Assembly: GCF_900465355.1 (NCBI RefSeq)
Contig: NZ_LS483254.1
Location: forward strand, 868,001-932,000
Direction of reading: 5' to 3'
Source: Candidatus Bipolaricaulis anaerobius
Lineage (GTDB): Bacteria; Bipolaricaulota; Bipolaricaulia; Bipolaricaulales; Bipolaricaulaceae
Length of the DNA stretch: 64,000 nt
Shown piece after piece: positions 26,161-34,414 of this stretch; position 1 is the stretch's first letter; the number at the start of each line of letters is the position of its first letter. The position numbers were made by a program, and so were the translations under genes. A model generated the notes under the pieces. It made no database searches and was not told the DNA's origin. It saw nothing but the letters and a program-made list of their open reading frames with translations.

Positions 26161-26913
26161 ATGACCAGCGAGACGAAACTTGCTCAGGTGAAGGAGGCGA
26201 TCGCCCGGTCGCAGCGACTGCGGACCCTGTCCGCGTGCTCGAACATCACCGCGATCGACCGCCTCAAGATCAACGACCACGGGCCAACCCACGTCCGGAT
26301 CGTGACCCGGATCGCGCTGCGGATCCTGGAGCTCCTCCACGGAGCAGGGGTCAGGCTGGGGGTGACGGACCACGGGCTCGGGTACGAGGAAGCGCAGGTG
26401 GTGGTCCTCCTCGGGGCCGCGCTCCACGACGTGGGCCACGCCATTCACCGCGCCGACCACGAGCTGTTCTCGATGATCCTCGCGCCAACCCTCCTCGATG
26501 AGCTCCTCACGGGGATCTACGACGAGCCGGTACGGACGGTGCTCCTCGCTGAGACGATGCACGCCATCTGGGCCCACCGCGCTGCCGTGCGTCCCCTCAC
26601 CGTGGAGGGGGGCGTCCTCAAGGTCGCGGATGCCCTCGACATGGAAAAGGGGCGTGCCCGGATTCCGTTCCGGGTCGGTGAGCCCACGATCCACAGTGTG
26701 TCCGCCCTCGCCATCGAGAAGGTAGAGATCAAGCCGGGGAGGGAGAAGCCGGTCCACATCCACGTGCGGATGACGAACTCCGCGGGGATCTTCCAGCTCG
26801 ATAGCCTCCTCAAGGAGAAGCTCATGACCTCGGGGCTGCGCGAGTACATCGAGGTGTCGGCGGAGATCGAGGGCGAGGAGAAGAAGATCATCGACCGGTA
26901 CACCCTCGACTGA
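26161..26913 (+). CDS. HD-domain phosphohydrolase
   Basis: 250 residues. The HD metal motif is clear: the first His in DHGPTHVRIVTRIA, then His-Asp in LLGAALHDVGHAIHRADHE (about His89/Asp90), with a later Asp in LKVADALDMEKGRARIP. This is the compact archaeal/bacterial HD fold close to proteins hydrolysing nucleotides or phosphoesters; substrate unknown. No Shine-Dalgarno precedes ATG 26161. GACAAT ends 6 nt upstream, so the gene may be read from the HTH gene's mRNA or from a leaderless start. Confidence 0.8.
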   Translation: MTSETKLAQVKEAIARSQRLRTLSACSNITAIDRLKINDHGPTHVRIVTRIALRILELLHGAGVRLGVTDHGLGYEEAQVVVLLGAALHDVGHAIHRADHELFSMILAPTLLDELLTGIYDEPVRTVLLAETMHAIWAHRAAVRPLTVEGGVLKVADALDMEKGRARIPFRVGEPTIHSVSALAIEKVEIKPGREKPVHIHVRMTNSAGIFQLDSLLKEKLMTSGLREYIEVSAEIEGEEKKIIDRYTLD

Positions 26914-27001
26914 GGGGGCCGTAACGGGCCTCCGCGGGCGGGGGGACGGGGAAAGACCCGCGCCGGTCGATGGGCGGCCGCTGTGGCCCTCTGGGCGGGG
27001 C

Positions 27002-27029
27002 ACTTGACAAAAGGCCCCTTTTGTCAAGT
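27002..27029. repeat. perfect 12-bp inverted repeat (palindromic site)
   Basis: ACTTGACAAAAG and its exact reverse complement, separated by GCCC, in the intergenic region upstream of the tyrosine recombinase. Each arm contains TTGACA. No T-run follows, so it is not a good intrinsic terminator. Could be an operator or a recombination site. Confidence 0.7.
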
Positions 27030-27062
27030 CGCCCCACCCCAGGACGGCGTTCCGGGCACGGT

Positions 27063-27091
27063 TTGACAGGCCGGTCGCCCTTATGTAAAGT
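27063..27091 (+). promoter_or_regulatory. candidate promoter of the recombinase operon
   Basis: TTGACA (27063-27068, full consensus), 17-bp spacer, TAAAGT (27086-27091). It would drive the recombinase and, by coupling, the MoxR/vWA operon. The -10 overlaps the first ATGTAAAGT repeat. Confidence 0.6.
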
Positions 27092-27112
27092 GCGATGTTC
27101 CAAATGTAAAGT
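27083..27112 (+). repeat. ATGTAAAGT direct repeats, 21 bp apart
   Basis: Identical 9-mers at 27083-27091 and 27104-27112. The 21-bp spacing is two DNA turns. The first copy covers the -10 element, the second the probable transcript start region. This is the layout of a repressor operator. Confidence 0.55.
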
Positions 27113-27128
27113 CTGAGGAGGGGTGCCG

Positions 27129-27746
27129 ATGCCGCTTGAGCTCACGCAGGAGGACTTCCTCACCCCGGACCAGGTCCGGCGGCTGAAGGCCCATGCCCGG
27201 CGGGAAGCAGACGCAGCCCGCCGCAACGGGCACAAGGGACCGGTGCGGGACTGGGCAATCCTTCACGTGGCCCTCGATGCCGGGCTGCGCGTGTCGGAGA
27301 TCGTCGCCCTGCGGATCGGGGATCTCCTCCTCGAGCCCGGGCACTCCGCGATCATCGTCCGCCGCGGCAAGGGCGGCAAGGAGCGTGGGGTGGACATCGG
27401 CCAGGCCCTGCGCGACCACCTCCGCGAGTACATCGCGTGGAAGCGGACGGCGGGGGAACCGGTGGGGCCGGAGGACCTCCTCTTCCTCTCCCCCCGCGGA
27501 GGCCCCCTCACCCGGCAGGCGGTCTACCTCATGTTCAAGCGGTTGGCCCGCGCCGTGGACCTCCCGTCGCGGTTCACGATCCACTCCTGTCGCCACACCT
27601 ATGCCTCGATGCTCTACCGGGCATCCCGGTTCAACCTCCGCCTCGTCCAGAAGCAGCTCGGTCATGCCTCGATCCGCACGACCCAGGTCTACGCTGACGT
27701 CCTGTCATCCGACGCGCTGGAAGCGGTGAACGGCCTCCCACAATGA
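27129..27746 (+). CDS. short tyrosine recombinase/integrase (catalytic domain only)
   Basis: 205 residues with the full catalytic set: Arg54 (AGLRVSEIVAL), Lys in RRGKGGKER (about 81-84), His152 and Arg155 (HSCRHTYAS), His179 (LGHASIRTT) and Tyr188. XerC/D proteins are about 300 residues with an N-terminal core-binding domain, which here is missing or reduced to about 35 residues. ATG 27129 is preferred over GTG 27123 because gaggag lies 8 nt upstream. Its stop overlaps the next start (ATGA), so it is coupled to the MoxR/vWA operon, unlike a phage or element integrase. Confidence 0.85.
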   Translation: MPLELTQEDFLTPDQVRRLKAHARREADAARRNGHKGPVRDWAILHVALDAGLRVSEIVALRIGDLLLEPGHSAIIVRRGKGGKERGVDIGQALRDHLREYIAWKRTAGEPVGPEDLLFLSPRGGPLTRQAVYLMFKRLARAVDLPSRFTIHSCRHTYASMLYRASRFNLRLVQKQLGHASIRTTQVYADVLSSDALEAVNGLPQ

Positions 27747-28999
27747 CTTGGCTCGCCTGGACCGTTCTCTGTGCGGTAGCCGTGGCGCAGCCGGGCTGGG
27801 CAGAGGTGCAGGTGGGGGGCGAGGTGGGATGGCAGGGGCAGGCGGTGCTGGGCGAGGTCAACCCGCTCACGATCACGGTGACGAACGGCAAGAGCTCCGT
27901 CCTCTCCGCCACGCTCCGCGTCGAACAACGTGTGGGATCGGGGTGGCGGGGCGCGGGGATGCAGCGGCTGCGGGCCCCGCTCCTCCTCGCTCCGGGGGGC
28001 CGGGCACGGTTCGCGTTCCCGTGGCCGGTCGAGGCGGGCTCCGCGCCGGTGACGGTGGTCGTCGAGGAAGATGGAACGGAGCTCGCGCGGGCCACGCTCC
28101 CCCTCCGGTTGATGGTGGAGAAGCCGATTGCGACCGTGGGGTCGGTCGTGGCGTACCCCGCGGGAGGGCCGATGATCGCCCTCGCCCCGGAGGACCTCCC
28201 CGAGGACCCGTTCCTCCTCAGCCCGTTTTCGGAAGTCCGCCTAACCCGAGGAGCCGCGGTGTCCGCTCCCGCGGCGGAGGCACTCGCGGCGTGGGCCGCG
28301 TTCGGCGGCGGCCTGGTCCGCGACGGGGAGACCCCAACTGTGATCCCGTCGCTATCGGCGGCGGATCTCGCCGACGCCGTGGCGCGCCATGGCCCCCGTC
28401 CCCCCCCGCGGGGCCTCCTCATCGGGGGAACCGTGCTCTACCTGATCGCGCTAGGGTTTGCGCTTCCACCTCTCTCCCGCCGCGGCCGGCCGTGGGGGAT
28501 GGCCGCCCTCATCTCCGTCGTCCTCGCGTTCTCCCTGTTTTATCCACTTTTCTTCGGATCCCCACAAGCGATAACAATGCTACTATACTCGCTTTCCTCA
28601 CGTGATGTTTCACGCTTTTCTTATGATACGCTCGTCATCGTCCCCATCCGGGAGGGGATCCAGGAGGTTTCGGGGTGGTGGGTGGAGCGGGTTCCTCCGG
28701 GAACGGAACGGTCAGGGATGGATATCGAGTGGGCGTGGGGACCCGATGGGCCACGGACCATCGTTGCGGCGAATCCGGGACAAACCATGATCCTATGGAG
28801 GTATGGGCGGGCGTGGGCCGCCGGCGGGACCCGGCACGTGGTGGGGAGCGTGGCGGTCGACGCTGGGTTTGCTCCGCTCCTCGCCGCGGTGGGACCGGTC
28901 GCCCGCGCGGGGGACCTTGTGTACACGGAGCGGATCGCGGAGCGCCAGGGGGGCGCTGCGCGGTACGAGTACCGGCTGAGGTGGGAGCCCGATGGCTAG
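27743..28999 (+). CDS. exported two-TM membrane protein, first of the MoxR/vWA operon
   Basis: 418 residues. Signal peptide at 1-20, an extracytoplasmic beta domain (about 20-125: LTITVTNGKSSVLSATLRVEQ, typical Ig-like CARDB style), then two membrane segments at about 229-246 and 254-272, and a C-terminal domain of about 140 residues. No catalytic motif. Starts inside the recombinase stop (ATGA). Codons around 28536-28640 are much more AT-rich than the rest of the gene. Similar anonymous exported proteins accompany MoxR ATPases. Function unknown. Confidence 0.72.
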   Translation: MTWLAWTVLCAVAVAQPGWAEVQVGGEVGWQGQAVLGEVNPLTITVTNGKSSVLSATLRVEQRVGSGWRGAGMQRLRAPLLLAPGGRARFAFPWPVEAGSAPVTVVVEEDGTELARATLPLRLMVEKPIATVGSVVAYPAGGPMIALAPEDLPEDPFLLSPFSEVRLTRGAAVSAPAAEALAAWAAFGGGLVRDGETPTVIPSLSAADLADAVARHGPRPPPRGLLIGGTVLYLIALGFALPPLSRRGRPWGMAALISVVLAFSLFYPLFFGSPQAITMLLYSLSSRDVSRFSYDTLVIVPIREGIQEVSGWWVERVPPGTERSGMDIEWAWGPDGPRTIVAANPGQTMILWRYGRAWAAGGTRHVVGSVAVDAGFAPLLAAVGPVARAGDLVYTERIAERQGGAARYEYRLRWEPDG

Positions 29000-29612
29000 C
29001 CTGTCCGAGCACCTCACTAATCCATACCATGCGTTCGTCATCCTCGTCGGGAGTGCGTTCGCCGCGGCGATCCTCTGGCCGGAGTCCGCCCCCGCGGCCC
29101 TCGGCCCGCTGATGCGGGGACCGTTCCTTCCCCATGCGGTGGCGTTCCTCATCGGGTTCCTCGCCCTGGAGATCGGGGAGGCGGAGCGGGGGTACGGCGC
29201 GTACCGACCTCCCCGGCGGGCCGCGCGCCTGGGAGGACTGGTCGGGTTCGGGTTGGTGCTCGTCCTGCCGTTCCTCCTCGTCCATCGGGTGGAGGCAGGG
29301 CTCCCCTGGCCGCAGTTCGCGGCGATCCTCGGCTTCCTGTACGCCTACGGGCTGGCCTGGGCGCTGGTTGGCCACGGTGCAGCGGCGGTTGTACACTGGG
29401 AGGGGCTTCGGTTTGTGCTCGAGTACGGGGCCCTCCTCGCTGTCATCGTCCTCCCGGCCGGCGCCGGTCTCCCCATCAGTCCCATCCCCGCGATCGGCGG
29501 GCTGTGGGCGGGCACGGGGGGCGGATGGGGGGGGCTCGCCCTGTACGCGGCGTTCGATGCCGGGGCGCTGGGAGCGTGGTTATGGACGAACGGGCGATCC
29601 TCCGGTGCGTGA
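28992..29612 (+). CDS. multi-pass membrane protein, MoxR/vWA operon
   Basis: 206 residues with about six hydrophobic segments (for example ALAAAI-like 14-30, PHAVAFLIGFLAL, LGGLVGFGLVLVLPFLLV, FAAILGFLYAYGLAWALV, ALLAVIVLPAGAGLPI and a last one near the end). No recognised family. ATG 28992 overlaps the previous stop by 8 nt and the 3' end overlaps the next gene by 31 nt, so all are translated from one mRNA. A membrane partner for the exported vWA proteins is the likely role, by position only. Confidence 0.65.
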   Translation: MASLSEHLTNPYHAFVILVGSAFAAAILWPESAPAALGPLMRGPFLPHAVAFLIGFLALEIGEAERGYGAYRPPRRAARLGGLVGFGLVLVLPFLLVHRVEAGLPWPQFAAILGFLYAYGLAWALVGHGAAAVVHWEGLRFVLEYGALLAVIVLPAGAGLPISPIPAIGGLWAGTGGGWGGLALYAAFDAGALGAWLWTNGRSSGA

Positions 29613-30931
29613 GACGATGGGTCCGGGCCCGCAACGGGCTCCGGGCGGGCTTGGTGGCGGTGGCGCTCGTCCTTGGGGCGGCCCTCGCCGGCCGCCTCCT
29701 CGGCCGGTCCTTGCCGACCGTGGTGTGGCTTGCCGTCCCGGCCCTGGCGGCGGTGGGGTGGGGCTGGCCCCTACCCTGGGAACGGCTCCTCCTCCAGGTG
29801 GGACGCAAGCTCGGGGTCGGGGAACGGCTCGCCGCGCTCGACGTTGTGATCGAGCGCGGTAGTTCCCCCCTGGCAGGCCCGCTCTGCGCGGAGATCGTCG
29901 CGGCCCATCCCCGGGGGTGGCGGCTCCTCGCCGGACCGGTGGAGTACGGGGCCTCCGCGCTCGTCGTGGCCCTCGCGGTTGCGGTGGGGTTCGCCTCCCC
30001 CCTCTCGGGAGCTCCGCCGCAGGCGGCGGCGCCCGCTGCGGAAGAAGTGGTTGGGACCGTGCCCCCTCCGGACGAGGCCGCAGGCGAGGCCCCGCCCCCC
30101 GTCATGGAATCCCCTGCGGTCTACCCAGCTCAGGCGGAGATCCCCGCGTACTCCCCGTATCACGACCTCCTCGCCTCGATCCTCGGGCTGGAGGACGCCC
30201 TGACGGGCGGGTTGTCCGGGGACGAGGTGGCGGCCCGGCTCGCTCAGGAGGAGGGCCTTCTTCGCCAGCTCGCGGAGCGGATCGCCGCGGCCGCGCCGGG
30301 TGGGCTATCCCCCTCCGAGCGAGCGGAGCTCGCGCCTCTGGCCCGTCAGGTGGCACGGCCCGATCTCCGCGAGCGGCTGAGCGAGCTCCTCGACCAGGGG
30401 GGGGAGGCGCCGGCCTGCGAGGCCGAGGAGGCCGTGGCCGCGGTGCTCGCCGCGGCGGACCGAGCAAGCGAGGACGGGGAGCACGAACCCACGGGGGCAC
30501 TGAGCGACGCTCCAGTTGCCGGAGCTGGCTCGGGCACGACGACGGGGGGCTCGGCGGAGGGGAAGAAAACGGTGGCGGGCCCGCCCGCCCCCCGCGACGC
30601 GGAGCTCGATGGGAGCGATCCGTTCGCGGGGGGAGAGGAGGGAGCCGACTTCCCGGGGACGGTCGGCGGCGGGCCGGTTGAGTCCGGCCCGACCGGGGAC
30701 TGGGCTCCCACCCCCGGCGAAGAGGAGCCGAACGTGGTGGTGGGAGGGGAGGGGGAGATGCGGGCGTACATCGTCCCCGGGATCCCCGGGGAGCCTTCCC
30801 CCAGTGCCGGGAACGCCCCCCCCGCGCTCACACCGCAGGATGTGGAGGTGACCCTCCGGGCGCGGGGGATCCCCCCCGAGCTGCGGAGCCTCGTCCGCCG
30901 CTACTTCGAGCTCATTGGAGGGAACCCGTGA
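29582..30931 (+). CDS. membrane protein with long acidic Pro/Gly-rich region
   Basis: 449 residues from ATG 29582. Two or three N-terminal membrane segments (about 20-60 and 145-165), then a long extracytoplasmic part that is Ala/Pro/Glu/Gly-rich and low-complexity (for example residues 165-200 and 300-400), with a helical block at about 205-290. The C-terminal segment TPQDVEVTLRARGIPPELR and LRSLVRRYFELIGG resembles the end of proteins found with MoxR/DUF58 genes. Overlaps MoxR by 4 nt. Function unknown. Confidence 0.65.
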   Translation: MDERAILRCVRRWVRARNGLRAGLVAVALVLGAALAGRLLGRSLPTVVWLAVPALAAVGWGWPLPWERLLLQVGRKLGVGERLAALDVVIERGSSPLAGPLCAEIVAAHPRGWRLLAGPVEYGASALVVALAVAVGFASPLSGAPPQAAAPAAEEVVGTVPPPDEAAGEAPPPVMESPAVYPAQAEIPAYSPYHDLLASILGLEDALTGGLSGDEVAARLAQEEGLLRQLAERIAAAAPGGLSPSERAELAPLARQVARPDLRERLSELLDQGGEAPACEAEEAVAAVLAAADRASEDGEHEPTGALSDAPVAGAGSGTTTGGSAEGKKTVAGPPAPRDAELDGSDPFAGGEEGADFPGTVGGGPVESGPTGDWAPTPGEEEPNVVVGGEGEMRAYIVPGIPGEPSPSAGNAPPALTPQDVEVTLRARGIPPELRSLVRRYFELIGGNP

Positions 30932-31899
30932 TCACAGAACGAGACTTGATCGAGGCCCGGGAGGCATTTTGCCTTCTCCGGGAGAAGATTGCAGGCGTCA
31001 TCGTGGGCCAGGAGGAGGTCGTCGAGATCGCGCTGTGGGCGCTCCTCGCCCGGGGACACGTCCTCCTTGAGGGGGTGCCGGGGCTGGGGAAGACCCTCCT
31101 CGTGCGCTCGCTCGCCCGCGCGCTCGGTCTATCCTTCTCCCGCATCCAGTTCACCCCCGACCTCATGCCGGCCGACATCGTGGGCACGAACGTGTTCTCC
31201 GGGGACGGATTCCGGTTCCTGCCCGGGCCCGTGTTCGCCCACGTCGTGCTCGCCGACGAGGTGAACCGAGCCACGCCGAAGACCCAATCTGCCTTGCTGG
31301 AGGCGATGCAGGAGGGACAGGCCACGATCGGCACGGAGACCCATCCCTTGCCGAACCCGTTCACCGTGCTCGCCACCCAGAACCCGATCGAGATGGAGGG
31401 GACCTACCCCCTCCCCGAGGCCCAAGTGGATCGGTTCCTGTTCAAGGCCGAGGTGGGGTTCCCCGACGAGGGGGAGCTCGTGGAGATCGTGCGTCGGAAC
31501 ACGGAGGGCGTGGGGATCCGCCTTCCCGAGCCCATCCTCTCCGCGGACGCCGTGCGGCGCGCCCAGGCCGTGGTGGCGGAGTACCCTGTGCCACGGCCGC
31601 TCATGGAGTACGCGGCGGCCCTCGTCCTCGCCACCCATCCCAAGAGCCCCACCGCGCCGGAGGCGGTGCGGCGCTACGTCCAGTACGGGGCGAGCCCCCG
31701 GGGGGGCCTCGCCCTCATCCTGGGGGCCAAGGGGCGGGCGTTCCTCGCCGGCCGGCACCACGTGGGGGTGGAGGACATCCAGGCTGCGCTGCGGCCGGCG
31801 CTTGTGCACCGGGTCATCCCCAACTTCCGCGCCGACGCGGACGGCGTCGGGGCGGGCCAGCTCGTGGATGAGGCGGCCCGGGCGGTCCGCGTGCCATGA
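30928..31899 (+). CDS. MoxR-family AAA+ ATPase
   Basis: 323 residues, GTG start in GTGA overlap. Walker A LEGVPGLGKTLLV near residue 50, Walker B VVLADEVNRATPKTQSALLEAMQE, sensor-1 ATQNPIEMEGTYPLPEAQVDRF. These are the MoxR signature blocks. MoxR proteins act as chaperones that mature or activate partner proteins, commonly with vWA (MIDAS) domains encoded beside them, as here (DUF58 and two vWA genes follow). Confidence 0.93.
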   Translation: MITERDLIEAREAFCLLREKIAGVIVGQEEVVEIALWALLARGHVLLEGVPGLGKTLLVRSLARALGLSFSRIQFTPDLMPADIVGTNVFSGDGFRFLPGPVFAHVVLADEVNRATPKTQSALLEAMQEGQATIGTETHPLPNPFTVLATQNPIEMEGTYPLPEAQVDRFLFKAEVGFPDEGELVEIVRRNTEGVGIRLPEPILSADAVRRAQAVVAEYPVPRPLMEYAAALVLATHPKSPTAPEAVRRYVQYGASPRGGLALILGAKGRAFLAGRHHVGVEDIQAALRPALVHRVIPNFRADADGVGAGQLVDEAARAVRVP

Positions 31900-32762
31900 C
31901 CGATGGCCCCCTCTCCCCGTCCGAGTTGCGGGCCCTGGCGCGGGCCCGGATCACCCTCCGCCGGCCGGGGGGAACCCTCCCCGGTGGCCACCTCGCACGG
32001 CGCAAGGGGACATCCGTAGAGTTCGCCGACTACCGCCCCTATCAACCGGGGGACGACTTCCGCCTCATCGACTGGGCCGTGTACGCCCGCCACCGGCGGC
32101 TGGTGACGAAGACTTTCGCCCACGAGGTGGAGGCACCTCTGTACCTGTTCCTCGACACAAGCCGCTCGATGGGGGAGGGCAACAAGGCCTCGTTCGCACG
32201 GCGCCTCGCCGCGGCCCTCGCGTTCGTCGCCTACCGCGGCCAGGACCGGTTCGCGATCTACCCGTTCCGCGACGCGCTCGTCGCCACCCCGGCACCGCGC
32301 CGGGGGAGGGTTGCCCTCTCCACCGCGTTCCAGTCCCTCATGGAACTTTCCGCCGCGGGCGAGACCGACCTCCCCCGGTCCCTCGCCGCGTGGGCCGAAC
32401 TAGGGCCTGAGCCAGGCCTGTGCGTCCTCATCTCCGATTTCCTGTGTCCGGATGGGTACCGGGATGGGCTCCTCGCCCTCCGCCACGGCCGACATGCCGT
32501 GGCTTCGGTGCAGGTCCTGTCCGCGGCCGATCTCGATCCGCCCCGGTGGGGGGAGGTGCGGCTCCGCGACGTGGAGACCCACCGCGGGAAATCCCTCGTC
32601 CTCGGGGCAGGCGCAGCCCGCGCTTACCGCGCGGCACTCCGGGAGTGGAACGAGGGACTGGCCGCAGCATGTCGGGAGCTACGCATGGCCTACTTCCTGT
32701 TCCGGAGCGATGCCGCGCCGGTCGAGGCCGCGTTGACCGTCCTCGCGGGGTGGGGCCGGTGA
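31896..32762 (+). CDS. DUF58 / vWA-like protein
   Basis: 288 residues, ATG overlapping the MoxR stop. The DUF58 motif YQPGDDFRLIDW lies near residues 50-61, after the family's GTSVEFADYRPY. A vWA-like fold follows with LFLDTSRSM as the degenerate MIDAS (DxSxS). It has no membrane segment. DUF58 proteins always accompany MoxR and are thought to be its direct substrate or partner. Third gene of the coupled block. Confidence 0.9.
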   Translation: MTDGPLSPSELRALARARITLRRPGGTLPGGHLARRKGTSVEFADYRPYQPGDDFRLIDWAVYARHRRLVTKTFAHEVEAPLYLFLDTSRSMGEGNKASFARRLAAALAFVAYRGQDRFAIYPFRDALVATPAPRRGRVALSTAFQSLMELSAAGETDLPRSLAAWAELGPEPGLCVLISDFLCPDGYRDGLLALRHGRHAVASVQVLSAADLDPPRWGEVRLRDVETHRGKSLVLGAGAARAYRAALREWNEGLAAACRELRMAYFLFRSDAAPVEAALTVLAGWGR

Positions 32763-34414
32763 GCTTCCTCCTTCCGTGGGGATGGGCCTGGCTCACCTCC
32801 GGGCTGGTCGTGGTCGCCCTGTACCTCCTCCGGCGGCGGGAGCGGGAGGAGCCCGTGTCCGCCCTGTTCCTGTGGGAGAGGATCCCCCCCGATCGGGCGA
32901 GCCGCATGGCACGGCTGCGCGCCCGGTTCGACCTCCTGCTCCTCCTCCAACTCCTCGCGGTGACCCTGTTCGCGGTCGGCCTCGCCCACCCCATCGTCCG
33001 TGTCCCCCGCACCGCCGGGGCGACGGCGATCGTCCTCGATGGCTCAGCGTCGATGGCCGCAACGGGCCGGGCCGACGCGGCACTGGCTGAGGCCCGGCGG
33101 CTGATCGGGGATTCCTCTGGCCCGTGGTCGGTCGTGGTGTGGGCCGACCCGCCGCGGGTCCTCGTCCCGCGCACCGCGAACCGCGAGGAGGTCCTCGCCC
33201 TCCTTGGCGCGTACCGCCCCACCCTTGGCGCCCGACCGCCCCTCGGCGAGGCCCTTGCCCTCCTCCCCAGCGGGTTCGGCCGCACCGTCGTCATCACCGA
33301 TGACCCGCTTCCCGACCCCGGCGTGGAGATCGTCGCCCTCCCCGCCCTGGACAACCTGGCGATCGTCGCGTTCGCGGCCCGCTCAACCCCCGACGGGTCG
33401 GGGTACGAGGCCCTGGTGCGGGTCCGCAATGACACGGACCGGTACCAGGATGTCCAGGTGGCCGTCCACACCGGTGCGGGGACGTACCTCGGGTCGCGGC
33501 TCCTCTCGCCGGGGTCCGAGGATCGGTTCGTGTTCCAGATCGGGCTCGTCCAGACCTCGCTCCGTGCCGAACTCCTCCCCGAAGATGGGTTCCCATGGGA
33601 CAACGTGCGCTACGCCGCCCTTGAGGGAGGAGCCACGGTCCGCGTGCGGTGGGTGGGCGAGGAGGACCGCTACCTGTGGGCCGCCCTGCAGGCGGCGGTC
33701 CCCGTAGAACGGGTCGGCTCCGGGGGTTGGGATCTCACCGTGGCCGTGCGGACCGAGTTGCCCGTTGCCCCGCCCGGGCCCCTCCTCCTCGTCGGGGCGG
33801 GCTCTCCCGAGGCCTCCCTCGGCGAACCCGAGCCGGCCGGGCCGATCCGGGGCGAGGCATCGCCCCTCCTCCGCCACGTCGTCCCCGAGGAGTTCCGTGC
33901 CAGCGCCGTGCATCCGCTGACCCTCCCCCCCGACGCGACCGTGGACCTGTGGGCGGGGGATGCCCCGGCCCTCAGCCACTGGGAACGCACCGACGGGCGC
34001 CGGGTCCTCCTCACCCTGGACCTCCCCCGGTCCAACCTCCCCCTGACGGTGGACTTCCCGATCCTCCTCCGGAACGTGGTTACCTGGCTCCTGCCTTACC
34101 GGCCGCGGCCGACCCTCGTCGTGGGGGAAGCGATCGAACTGCCGCCGGGGACGGAGGTGAGCACCCCAGCCGGCCCGGTGAGTGGGGTGTGGATCCCCGA
34201 CCGACCTGGGCTGTACGAGCTCCGCGGGGCGCGGCGGGAGGTGATCGCCGTGAACGTGCCGTACGAAGAGTCCCTCCCCGGCCGGGTTGCGGTTCCCACC
34301 GCGGTCCCCATATCCAAGACCCTGGCTGATCTCACCGCCTGGCCGTGGCTCGGGGCGGCGGCCTTCCTCGTCCTCACTGCCGAGTGGGGCCTGGCGCGGC
34401 GGAGGGGGGTCTGA
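32759..34414 (+). CDS. BatA/BatB-like membrane vWA protein
   Basis: 551 residues from GTG 32759 (GTGA overlap with DUF58). The N-terminal BatA signature is clear: FLLPWGWAWLTSGLVVVALY then RRRREREEPVSALFLWER in the cytoplasmic loop (written in parts), and a second membrane segment near residues 60-75. A vWA domain follows with IVLDGSASM (MIDAS DxSxS). A large beta-rich exported region and a last membrane segment near the C-terminus complete it. Members of this group form a MoxR-dependent envelope complex of unknown task (stress or cell-shape functions are reported for relatives). Confidence 0.85.
   Translation: MSFLLPWGWAWLTSGLVVVALYLLRRREREEPVSALFLWERIPPDRASRMARLRARFDLLLLLQLLAVTLFAVGLAHPIVRVPRTAGATAIVLDGSASMAATGRADAALAEARRLIGDSSGPWSVVVWADPPRVLVPRTANREEVLALLGAYRPTLGARPPLGEALALLPSGFGRTVVITDDPLPDPGVEIVALPALDNLAIVAFAARSTPDGSGYEALVRVRNDTDRYQDVQVAVHTGAGTYLGSRLLSPGSEDRFVFQIGLVQTSLRAELLPEDGFPWDNVRYAALEGGATVRVRWVGEEDRYLWAALQAAVPVERVGSGGWDLTVAVRTELPVAPPGPLLLVGAGSPEASLGEPEPAGPIRGEASPLLRHVVPEEFRASAVHPLTLPPDATVDLWAGDAPALSHWERTDGRRVLLTLDLPRSNLPLTVDFPILLRNVVTWLLPYRPRPTLVVGEAIELPPGTEVSTPAGPVSGVWIPDRPGLYELRGARREVIAVNVPYEESLPGRVAVPTAVPISKTLADLTAWPWLGAAAFLVLTAEWGLARRRGV

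Noticed and set aside
27129-27746. Recombinase as integrase of an integrated element
   Set aside because: No tRNA attachment site, flanking repeat, or phage or plasmid genes nearby; it is coupled to a chromosomal-type operon.
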